Part shown: piece after piece, positions 31,215-37,839 of the stretch
How the letters are laid out: the number at the start of each line of letters is the position of its first letter
Position numbering within the stretch: position 1 is the stretch's first letter
DNA from: Clostridia bacterium
GTDB lineage: Bacteria > Bacillota > Clostridia > Oscillospirales > CAG-272
DNA length: 40,519 bases
Direction of reading: 5' to 3'
Assembly (NCBI GenBank): GCA_017466375.1
Contig: JAFTUH010000067.1
Coordinates: forward strand, 1 to 40,519
Made by a program: the position numbers and the translations under genes
Notes under the pieces: model-generated
The model's database searches: none
The model's input: the letters and a program-made list of their open reading frames with translations, nothing else
Told to the model about the DNA's origin: nothing

Positions 31215-31243
31215 TTGACAACGATTTGCAAAAGGTTTATAAT
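31215..31243 (+). promoter_or_regulatory. Perfect consensus promoter of the GT28 gene
   Basis: TTGACA (31215-31220), 17 bp, TATAAT (31238-31243). It starts 13 bases from the end of the kdgK promoter, back to back. Confidence 0.9.
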
Positions 31244-31277
31244 GGAGATACCAATTTATCCTACGAAGGATGCTTTT

Positions 31278-32399
31278 ATGAAAATCTTGATTTTATCTCT
31301 CACGGTAGGCGGCGGTCACAATTCTGCCGCAAAAGCCCTGCAGGAGTATTTCATATCCGCCGGTGCCGAGTGCGAAACGCTCGATACGTTCGGCTATATC
31401 TCCCCCGCCTTTGCCGACTCTTTGAACAAAAGCTACGTATTCGTCGCCGGGCGGATGGGTAAGGCTTTCGGTCTCGGCTATCACACGGCGGAAAAGCGCA
31501 AGCCCGTGCAGATCGCGGAGAAAACCCCTGCACAGATCACGGGAACGCCGCTTGCCAAGGAACTCCTTCGCTATATCGATACGTATCAGCCGGACGTGAT
31601 TCTCTTCACGCACTGCTTTGCCGGCATCGTTCTGCATCTGCTCAAAAATGAGGAGCGGATTTCCGTTCCGACGGTCGGTATTCTGACGGATTTCGTCTTC
31701 CACCCGTACTGGGAGGACTGCACTGCCAACGATTACGTCGTGATCCCCTCGGCGGATCTTTGCCAGCAGGCGCACCGCAAGGGCTTTTCCGACTCGCAGC
31801 TTCTGCCGTTCGGGATCCCGATCGCACCGAAATTTGCCGAAAGCATGCCGAAGGACGAGGCGAGAAAAGCACTCGGACTGCATCCGGACGGAGCGACCGT
31901 TCTGCTCATGGGCGGCAGCATGGGGCACGGCAAAATGTCCGATTCCGTTGCCGCGCTCGACTCCCTGCCGCTGGGGGAGAACTACCAGATCATCGTCGTT
32001 TGCGGCTCAAACAAAAAGATGTACGAGGAAATCTCGGCTATGCAGACGGTGCACCGCGTTCTGGTGCTCGGATTCGCGAACAACGTGGATGTGCTGATGG
32101 ATGCCGCCGACGTGATCGTGACGAAGCCGGGCGGGCTTACGACGTCGGAGGCGCTGGCGAAACGGCTGCCGATGGTGATTGTGAATCCGATTCCCGGGCA
32201 GGAGAGCCGCAACACGGAATTCCTCCTGAACAGCGGCACCGCAGTCGCCACGAACGATATGTGCGGCGCGGAGGAGCTTGTTTACCGGCTTCTCTCCTCT
32301 CCGGCGCGCCGTACCGCCATGCACACCTGCATTGACAGCCTACGCAGACCGAATTCCACGGCGGCTATCTGCGAATTCGTCATGAATCTGAAAAAATGA
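31278..32399 (+). CDS. GT28-type glycolipid synthase (UgtP/MGDG synthase-like)
   Basis: A 373-residue glycosyltransferase resembling diacylglycerol glucosyl- or galactosyltransferases (GT28). The N-terminal half starts ILILSLTVGGGHNSAAKAL, the acceptor-side loop of MGDG synthases and UgtP, and has VGILTDFVFHPYW. The C-terminal half has VLLMGGSMGHGKM, VLGFANNVDVLMDAADVIVTKPGG and LPMVIVNPIPGQE, the nucleotide-sugar site. No signal peptide is seen; such proteins act at the inner face of the membrane, making glycolipids or lipoteichoic acid anchors. The ATG at 31278 was chosen over an upstream in-frame ATG because GAAGGA precedes it by seven bases. It has its own perfect promoter. Confidence 0.9.
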   Translation: MKILILSLTVGGGHNSAAKALQEYFISAGAECETLDTFGYISPAFADSLNKSYVFVAGRMGKAFGLGYHTAEKRKPVQIAEKTPAQITGTPLAKELLRYIDTYQPDVILFTHCFAGIVLHLLKNEERISVPTVGILTDFVFHPYWEDCTANDYVVIPSADLCQQAHRKGFSDSQLLPFGIPIAPKFAESMPKDEARKALGLHPDGATVLLMGGSMGHGKMSDSVAALDSLPLGENYQIIVVCGSNKKMYEEISAMQTVHRVLVLGFANNVDVLMDAADVIVTKPGGLTTSEALAKRLPMVIVNPIPGQESRNTEFLLNSGTAVATNDMCGAEELVYRLLSSPARRTAMHTCIDSLRRPNSTAAICEFVMNLKK

Positions 32400-32432
32400 C
32401 GGCAGTCGTCCGACTCTCCGTTATCCATAAAA

Positions 32433-32464
32433 GGAGGTGTCGCATTTGAAAATGCAACACCTCC
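32433..32464. repeat. Strong hairpin after the GT28 gene
   Basis: GGAGGTGT-C-GCATTT pairs with AAATGC-A-ACACCTCC with one mismatch; no T-run follows. Its core TTGCAT/ATGCAA is shared with the terminator at 32586. Confidence 0.7.
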
Positions 32465-32585
32465 GCGAGCTTCCCCTTGCCCGTCTAAACGGTCATTTTT
32501 GCCCTAATCGGGCAAAAAATCGGGAAATCTCGCCACAAATTCCTGCGGATTTTCAAAATTTTACGCCTATGCCGCAAAATTTTGG

Positions 32586-32620
32586 GGCTGTTGCATCTGA
32601 ATGCAACAGCCCGTTTTTTC
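32586..32620 (+). terminator. Terminator downstream of the GT28 gene
   Basis: GGGCTGTTGCAT/ATGCAACAGCCC around CTGA, then GTTTTTT. It touches the stop of the minus-strand membrane protein gene. Between the two hairpins are TTTTTGCCC/GGGCAAAAA and AAAATTTT palindromes. Confidence 0.85.
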
Positions 32621-33488
32621 ATTTTTTCGCACTCCACTCCGCATAGATCACGATATCCGCCGAATAGCGCATCTCCGGTTTCGGCTCGTAATACGTGGTC
32701 ACTGTTCCCTGCACGATGTTCTTTTTCCCGTCCGGATCTTCTGCCATACCGAGAATCGTCGGCAGCTCCACCTGCGCGTCCGGCACGAAAATGTGCTCGT
32801 ACTCCGTCTCCTTCAATTCGATCCGCACGTTTTGGAAGCCGCGCGCCTTCAGAATCGGAAGCAGATGTGCCCGCGCGCGCGCAAGCTCCGCTTCGTTTTT
32901 TGATGCCGAATAGTTTTCCCGCGGCAAATCCGCCTGCACGGTATACACGTACATGCCGTTCGTCAGCCCGCGATCGGCAAACTGCGCAAACTGTGCCGTA
33001 ACCTCTTGTGACAGAAAATCCATCCGCGCGGCATCCTCCGTCCGTGAACGGGATCTCTGCCGCGGCGCGGAGGAAGAACGCACAGTGCGCACGGCACGCC
33101 ACAGCATCAGCGGGATCGGATACAGCGCAAGAATCCTGTACCACCCGAGGGAGAACGGCTGTGCAAGAGAGGCAAAAAAATACGCCGCTCCGCTATGCAA
33201 TACGGGAAACAGGGCCGTAAACAGGCAGAGACGCAAAAGCGCGCCTTTGCCCCTCCCCTTCAGAAGCGGTGCCGCCTTATCCCGCGCCGCCATCACCGGA
33301 AGCAATATAAAAAGAAACACGCACAGCACGCAGGGCATCCAAAGGATGTTCTCCATATCCGCAGTGCTCAGTAAACCGAAGCCCGCAAAAAACACGCGGA
33401 TCCCCGCTGCACCGAGCAGCAGCAGGTATCCCACCGCGAGCACGCGAACGGCAGTTACAAATTCGGAAGAAAATGTGCGTTTTGCCAT
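32619..33488 (-). CDS. Membrane protein of unknown function
   Basis: A 289-residue protein I do not recognise. The first 150 residues hold four hydrophobic segments (about 15-38, 50-67, 86-106 and 116-132). A basic linker with SSSAPRQRSRSRTEDAA follows, then a soluble alpha/beta domain of about 120 residues (160-289) that includes YVYTVQADLPRENYSASK. The topology suggests a four-helix membrane anchor with a cytoplasmic domain. The ATG at 33488 has AAAGGA upstream. It is divergent from an XRE regulator gene, and its promoter -10 lies in an operator-like palindrome, so control by that regulator is likely. No family assignment is offered. Confidence 0.75.
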   Translation of the reverse strand: MAKRTFSSEFVTAVRVLAVGYLLLLGAAGIRVFFAGFGLLSTADMENILWMPCVLCVFLFILLPVMAARDKAAPLLKGRGKGALLRLCLFTALFPVLHSGAAYFFASLAQPFSLGWYRILALYPIPLMLWRAVRTVRSSSAPRQRSRSRTEDAARMDFLSQEVTAQFAQFADRGLTNGMYVYTVQADLPRENYSASKNEAELARARAHLLPILKARGFQNVRIELKETEYEHIFVPDAQVELPTILGMAEDPDGKKNIVQGTVTTYYEPKPEMRYSADIVIYAEWSAKK

Positions 33489-33516
33489 AAATTGTCGATC
33501 CTTTTCTGTAATTGTT

Positions 33517-33541
33517 CTTTTCGTTAATATTATACGGCAAA
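33517..33541. promoter_or_regulatory. Operator-like site over the membrane-protein promoter
   Basis: CTTTTCG-N11-CGGCAAA, a degenerate form of TTTTTCG-N11-CGAAAAA; the minus-strand TATAAT (33529-33534) is inside, with TTGCTT at 33552-33557 and a 17-bp spacer. Confidence 0.6.
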
Positions 33542-33560
33542 CAATATTAAAAAGCAAGTG

Positions 33561-33585
33561 TTTTTCGATTATAATTAACGAAAAA
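33561..33585. promoter_or_regulatory. Palindromic operator over the XRE gene promoter
   Basis: TTTTTCG-N11-CGAAAAA with the plus-strand TATAAT (33570-33575) in the middle; the -35 (TTAAAA) is weak. The site matches 18026-18050 in arms and spacing. Confidence 0.68.
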
Positions 33586-33611
33586 GGCAATTATAGAGAG
33601 GAGGTGCAAAA

Positions 33612-33917
33612 TTGAAGGACGTTCTCGCAGAGATCGTGAAACTGCGTGAAGCGAGAGGATGGAGCGAATACCAGCTGGCTGAGAAGTCAGGACTGCCGCA
33701 ATCGACAATCTCTTCCTGGTATCGTAAAAAAGCTCTTCCGTCGGTCACGTCGCTGGAACGGATCTGTGACACATTTGGTATCACAATGTCCTCACTGTTC
33801 GCAGATGATGCGGATGCGGTCGTTTTAAGCGAATCGCAAAAGGAACTGCTCAAGGCCTGGTCGCATTTGGACAACGAACAGCAGGACGCGCTTCTTTCAT
33901 TTTTAAGGAAAATGTAA
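33612..33917 (+). CDS. XRE family transcriptional regulator
   Basis: A 101-residue DNA-binding protein with one helix-turn-helix of the Cro/CI type: LREARGWSEYQLAEKSGLPQSTI, then SSWYRKKALPSVTSLERICDTFGITMSSLF (about residues 10-62). A short acidic and helical tail (ESQKELLKAWSHLDNEQQDALLSFL) follows, seen in small regulators of this kind in Clostridia and probably used for dimerisation. The start is a TTG with a strong AGGAGG eight bases upstream. The divergent region holds two related palindromes over both promoters, so self-repression and control of the membrane protein gene are likely. A matching palindrome at 18026 links it to the candidate RNA. Confidence 0.88.
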   Translation: MKDVLAEIVKLREARGWSEYQLAEKSGLPQSTISSWYRKKALPSVTSLERICDTFGITMSSLFADDADAVVLSESQKELLKAWSHLDNEQQDALLSFLRKM

Positions 33918-33927
33918 GCAGATACGT

Positions 33928-33965
33928 GAAAAATCGCAGGGGATCAAACCTCTGCGATTTTTCGT
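33928..33965. terminator. Bidirectional terminator, overlapping the end of tcdA
   Basis: AAAAATCGCAG-GGG pairs with CCT-CTGCGATTTTT. The last codons of tcdA (KIAEV) and its stop are encoded within one arm and the loop. Confidence 0.88.
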
Positions 33966-34657
33966 ATGATTTCGCCTGCCATAATGAGTCCTGCCGCGCC
34001 CGGCACGAACGAGATGCTGGACGGAACGATCTTTTTCACGCCGTCGCCATCCGTGCCGGCTGTGATCGGCTCCTCCTTGGAGTACACGACCTTCACGCCG
34101 CGCACGCCGCGGATCTTCAGCTCGCGCCGCATCACCCGTGCCAGCGGACAGACGCTCGTTTTCTCGATATCCGCGATCTCAAACAGCTCCGGATGCAGTT
34201 TGTTGCCCGTCCCCATGCAGGAGATCACAGGCACGCCTGCCGCCTTCGCGCGGACGATTAGCTCGATTTTTGCCGTGACCGTATCGACCGCATCGGCAAC
34301 GTAGGACAGCCCGGTGAATGGCACCTGATCCGCCGTCTCGGGAAGGTAGAAGAGGTCAAACGTCTCAACGGTGCAGTCCGGCGCGATCCCGGCAATCCGA
34401 TCCCGTGCGGCGTCCACCTTGCGCATGCCGACCGTGCGGACGTCCGCGATCAGCTGCCGGTTCAGATTCGACGGCGCGACGGAGTCCCCATCGACAAGGA
34501 TCAGCCTGCCGACGCCGGCACGGGCAAGCGCTTCCGCCACGTAGCTTCCGACGCCGCCGATCCCGAACACGGCAACGGAGGATTCCCGCAGTCTCGCCAT
34601 CGCATCCGCGCCGAGGAGTGCTTCCGTACGCGCGGTTCTTTCTTTTTGCAGATCCAT
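33944..34657 (-). CDS. tcdA: tRNA threonylcarbamoyladenosine dehydratase (ThiF/E1-like)
   Basis: A 237-residue E1-like enzyme of the TcdA/CsdL group, which uses ATP to close the ring of t6A at position 37 of tRNAs. The ATP-binding VAVFGIGGVGSYVAEALARAG lies near 28-48, followed by LVDGDSVAPSNLNRQ, the metal/ATP region DAVDTVTAKIELI, and CMGTGNKLHP. SVCPLARVMRREL is a TcdA-type segment. It ends with the hydrophobic stretch FVPGAAGLIMAGEII. Its ATG begins one base after the mnmA stop, with GGAG inside the mnmA end, so it is the last gene of a tRNA-modification operon yfcE-mnmA-tcdA. The 3' end overlaps a shared terminator. Confidence 0.92.
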   Translation of the reverse strand: MDLQKERTARTEALLGADAMARLRESSVAVFGIGGVGSYVAEALARAGVGRLILVDGDSVAPSNLNRQLIADVRTVGMRKVDAARDRIAGIAPDCTVETFDLFYLPETADQVPFTGLSYVADAVDTVTAKIELIVRAKAAGVPVISCMGTGNKLHPELFEIADIEKTSVCPLARVMRRELKIRGVRGVKVVYSKEEPITAGTDGDGVKKIVPSSISFVPGAAGLIMAGEIIRKIAEV

Positions 34658-34658
34658 A

Positions 34659-35693
34659 TCAGTCACGGCTCCAATCTGTAATAATGCCACCGAGGACGAT
34701 GTCATCCCCGTCGTACAGCACGACTGACTGCCCGGGCGACGGCGCACGGAGCGGATCGTCAAAGCGCACCGTCAGGCGGTCTCCGTCAACGAATGCGGTA
34801 CAGGGATACGTCTGCGTCGTATAGCGCACCTTCGCGCTGAGGCGTGTTTCCTGCTGAAGATCCCCCTCGGCGGCGGCAAGGTAGCCGAGGCGGTCGGCGT
34901 ACACTGTTTTTGCCGTGGGAGAGGCGGCGGAAACGATCACGCGGTTCTCCTTGGCATCCCGTGCGGTGACGTACATATGATGCCCGACGGAGAGCCCGAG
35001 TCCGCGTCTTTGTCCGACCGTATAGCACGCCTGATTCTTCGCTGCCCCGAGGATCTCGCCCGTCTCATCGGCAAAGGTGCCATCGGGGAGAGGTACGCCT
35101 GCTCTTTTTAGAAACGCGGCGTAATCCCCGTCGGGGATGAAGCAGATATCCTGCGACTCCTTGGCGTGGGCGCAGGTGAAATCCATCGCGGCGGCAATTT
35201 CACGGATCTCCGCCTTCGTATACTCCCCGAGGGGGAGAATGAGGCGGGAGAGGATCTGTTGCGGCAGTGCCCAGAGCATATACGTCTGATCCTTGGCGGC
35301 ATCGGCGGCACAGGAGACCGTATAGCGCGAGCCGATCTTCTTCACCCGTGCGTAGTGACCGGTAGCAATGGACGGAATGCCGTGCTGATCCGCAAAGGCG
35401 GCAATGGACGGCACTTTGACGGTGCGGTTGCACGTGATGCACGGGTTCGGCGTATTGCCGCGTGCATATTCCTCCGTAAAATCGCGGATGACGGATGCCG
35501 CAAACGCTTCGCGGACGTCGTACAGCGAAAACGGGATACCGAGCTTCTCGGCGACCTCGCGGGCGGAGACGTTATCCGTCTCTTCAAACATGAGGAGTGA
35601 CACGCCGTGCGGTGCATAGCCCGCCTCTTTCAGCAGATGGGCACAGACGGCGGAATCGACGCCGCCGCTCATACCGACAGCGACCGCCCTCAT
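34659..35693 (-). CDS. mnmA: tRNA-specific 2-thiouridylase
   Basis: A 344-residue MnmA, which thiolates U34 of tRNAs for Lys, Glu and Gln. The ATP-pyrophosphatase loop is VGMSGGVDSAV (6-16). The two catalytic Cys positions are Cys85 in NPCITC and Cys184 in SQDICFIP. TGHYARV, KDQTYML and YTVGQRRGLG are further signatures. The length is slightly short of the usual 355-370 but no domain is missing. Its ATG overlaps the stop of yfcE (ATGA), and tcdA follows after one base, so the three genes are co-transcribed and coupled. Confidence 0.96.
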   Translation of the reverse strand: MRAVAVGMSGGVDSAVCAHLLKEAGYAPHGVSLLMFEETDNVSAREVAEKLGIPFSLYDVREAFAASVIRDFTEEYARGNTPNPCITCNRTVKVPSIAAFADQHGIPSIATGHYARVKKIGSRYTVSCAADAAKDQTYMLWALPQQILSRLILPLGEYTKAEIREIAAAMDFTCAHAKESQDICFIPDGDYAAFLKRAGVPLPDGTFADETGEILGAAKNQACYTVGQRRGLGLSVGHHMYVTARDAKENRVIVSAASPTAKTVYADRLGYLAAAEGDLQQETRLSAKVRYTTQTYPCTAFVDGDRLTVRFDDPLRAPSPGQSVVLYDGDDIVLGGIITDWSRD

Positions 35694-36217
35694 GCGCCGC
35701 CCTCCTCAAGGGATACGGGGATGAAATCCGTATCGGTCATGATGAGGCAGGCGTGATCGCTTCCGCCCTTCGGGATCGAAACGGAGCCCGGATTGACGAA
35801 GCGGATGCCGTCGCGGATCTCATCCATGGGGACGTGGGTATGCCCCGACAGCATGACGTCGCCCACAGACAGCGGCGGTGGATTATCGGGAGAGAATTTA
35901 TGCCCGTGGGTGAGGTAGACGAGGTGATCTCCCTGCATGACGGCGGCGTAATCCGCCATGACGGGGAACGGGAGCACCATCTGATCGACCTCCGCCTCGC
36001 AATTGCCGCGCACGGCGAGGATTCTATCCTTATAGGGGGAGAGCAGTTCAATGACGGTTTTCGGCGCGTACTCGTCGGGCAGATCGTTGCGCGGGCCGTG
36101 ATAGAGGATATCACCGAGGAGGACAAGGCGCGAGGCGCCGGACTCCTCAAATGCACGGAGCATAGCACGGCACCATTTGGCGGAGCCGTGGATATCGGAG
36201 GCGATGAAGTAAAGCAT
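35690..36217 (-). CDS. yfcE: YfcE family metallophosphodiesterase
   Basis: A 175-residue metal-dependent phosphoesterase. The two-metal site is seen in ASDIHGS (residues 7-13), LLGDILYHG, VRGNCE, YLTHGHKF and LSGHTHVP; these His, Asp and Asn residues are the five family motifs. YfcE has phosphodiesterase activity on artificial substrates and its natural one is unclear. GAGACACC with an A-rich stretch precedes the ATG, and an AAAGGAG is about eight bases upstream. No good promoter was found in the 70 bases before the repeat that lies upstream. It is the first gene of an overlapping operon with mnmA and tcdA. Confidence 0.92.
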   Translation of the reverse strand: MLYFIASDIHGSAKWCRAMLRAFEESGASRLVLLGDILYHGPRNDLPDEYAPKTVIELLSPYKDRILAVRGNCEAEVDQMVLPFPVMADYAAVMQGDHLVYLTHGHKFSPDNPPPLSVGDVMLSGHTHVPMDEIRDGIRFVNPGSVSIPKGGSDHACLIMTDTDFIPVSLEEGGA

Positions 36218-36704
36218 GGGGTGTCTCCTTTTTTTAGTTTTTTCGTATTTGTATTGTCTGCTGACGGCAGGTTTGGATGCGTTTTACGCAGGAGGCGTTT
36301 AACGCGGAACGCCTCCTGCACCACCGCCACGGTCAAGGAGAGGCTCCGCCTCCCCCGACACCCCCTCCGTGATAGCGTTCTTTCAGTGGAGAAGGAGAGC
36401 CAACATATCACTTTCGCCTCAGCGGAAGGGGAGAGTCATGATCGGCGTGCAGTGCATCCATAGCGTAAACGCTATTGTTCAGGAAGCGCCATGCGGCGCT
36501 GGGTTTGGCTGGGATTTATACGTACGGTTTCCATTCGGAAACAGCACGCGTGGACGGCAGGTTGGTCGCAGGTGAACGTTACCGCGATCTTGCAAACTCC
36601 CCGTCAGCGATAGCAGAAGGGGTACACAACGCAGCGGTTCCGCTATGGTTGGAACGGTGGGTGTCTCTCTTTTACCGCTACACCCCAAGAGTGTGGGGTG
36701 CAGG

Positions 36705-36782
36705 GTAGCGAAGCGGCGCGAGGGTCTTGAATGACAGCCCGGTGGGCTGTCAGACCCCGAGCGTGACCGAACCGCAGAGAGA
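36705..36782 (+). repeat. 78-bp X element in copy C, first
   Basis: Same ends and length as 1189-1266; inner stem GACAGCCC/GGGCTGTC, outer stem GGGTCT/AGACCC. Confidence 0.75.
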
Positions 36783-36828
36783 AGAGGGAATGCCCCTCTC
36801 CCCTTGCCGCGGAGGAGGTGTTAGGAGG

Positions 36829-36906
36829 GTAGCGAAGCGGCGCAAGCGCAATGAATGACACCGCAGTGCGGTGTCAGAACGCGAGCGTGACCGAACCGCA
36901 GTGAGA
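36829..36906 (+). repeat. 78-bp X element in copy C, second
   Basis: Same ends and length as the first; inner stem GACACCGC/GCGGTGTC, weaker outer stem. It is enclosed by hairpin arms at 36821-36829 and just before 36928. Confidence 0.75.
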
Positions 36907-36969
36907 AAGCGCGATGCGCCCCTCCTAATCTTTTGGCGCAAATGTTACTTTAAGGGGTTACACAGGGGC

Positions 36970-37839
36970 TCACTCCCCTGCAAACTCCGGCGTATACGCC
37001 GCTGTTGCGCTGTCCGCATCCTGCGAGAATCCGTCGAAGCCGAGGGAGAGCGCGTGCTCTCGCACCGCTTCGTACTCGAACGTCGTGACGCGGCGGGTGA
37101 GCGTCTTGATCTCCCGCGGCGCAAAATCCGGCGTATACTGCCGCATCAGCGAGAGAATCACGCCCGTCGGCGGCACCGCTTGTGCGGCGAGGGAGAGCGC
37201 ACGGACGCTGTCCTTCCTTCCGCCGGGGAGCACGAGATGCCTCAGAATGATCCCGCGCTTCATGCGATCGCCGTCAAAGATGGGATCGCCGACCGCTTCG
37301 TGCATCTCGGACAGGGCGCGCGCCGCCACTTCGGGATAATCGGGAGCGCCGCTGTATGCCTCGGCGAGGGCAGGTGTGCCGTACTTGAAATCCGTCAGAA
37401 ATATATCGACCAGACCGCGCAGGGAACGGATCACCTCCGCACGCTCGTAGCCGCCCGTATTCCACACGACGGGGATCTGCAGAGAATCCTTCACGGCGGC
37501 AAGTGCGTCACGGATCTCCCACGCGTACTGCGTCGGCGATACAAGATCGATATTCTCCGCGCCGTTTTTCTGCAGCGAGAGCATCTCTGCCGCTAAGCGA
37601 TCCGTGTTCCAGATTTCACCCGGCGCCTGCCCGCGGGAGATCGCCTGATTCTGGCAATACACACACGAAAGCGGACAGTGGGAAAAGAAGATCGCGCCCG
37701 ATTTCTCACCGAGGCACGGCTCCTCCCACGGGTGCAGCATCACGCGGCCGACACGGATGCCGAAAGACGCGCCGCACAGCCCGATCTCCCCTGCCTCGCG
37801 ATCCGCAAGACAGTTTCGAGGGCATCTCGTACAGATCAT
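36970..37839 (-). CDS. Radical SAM protein of the PflX type
   Basis: A 289-residue radical SAM protein (COG1313, PflX-like). The 4Fe-4S cluster Cys are Cys55, Cys59 and Cys62 in HCPLSCVYCQNQ. An additional N-terminal Cys set (Cys3, Cys6, Cys10, Cys22 in CTRCPRNC and GLCG) is typical of this group and may hold a second metal. VWNTGGYERAEVI and DIFLTDFKYG follow as barrel strands. Members are often called pyruvate formate-lyase activating enzymes, but most have no proven target. Its ATG overlaps the stop of the upstream secreted subtilase homologue (ATGA), which is an odd pairing of a cytoplasmic redox enzyme with an exported protein. Confidence 0.9.
   Translation of the reverse strand: MICTRCPRNCLADREAGEIGLCGASFGIRVGRVMLHPWEEPCLGEKSGAIFFSHCPLSCVYCQNQAISRGQAPGEIWNTDRLAAEMLSLQKNGAENIDLVSPTQYAWEIRDALAAVKDSLQIPVVWNTGGYERAEVIRSLRGLVDIFLTDFKYGTPALAEAYSGAPDYPEVAARALSEMHEAVGDPIFDGDRMKRGIILRHLVLPGGRKDSVRALSLAAQAVPPTGVILSLMRQYTPDFAPREIKTLTRRVTTFEYEAVREHALSLGFDGFSQDADSATAAYTPEFAGE

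Larger units (their letters stand above)
36288..36928. repeat. Large structured intergenic repeat, copy C
   Basis: The left part matches copies A and B: hairpin 36288-36319 (GCAGGAGGCGTT/AACGCCTCCTGC), end sequence CACCACCGCCACGGTC (the exact complement of the right end of copy A), a short hairpin, and the core with CATGATCGGCGTGCAGTGC, TTATACGTACG and GCAGAAGGGG. The right side differs: the inverted end is lost and two 78-bp X elements are present, the second inside a TTAGGAGGG/CCCTCCTAA hairpin. The gap 36218-36969 holds nothing else that I can identify. Confidence 0.78.
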
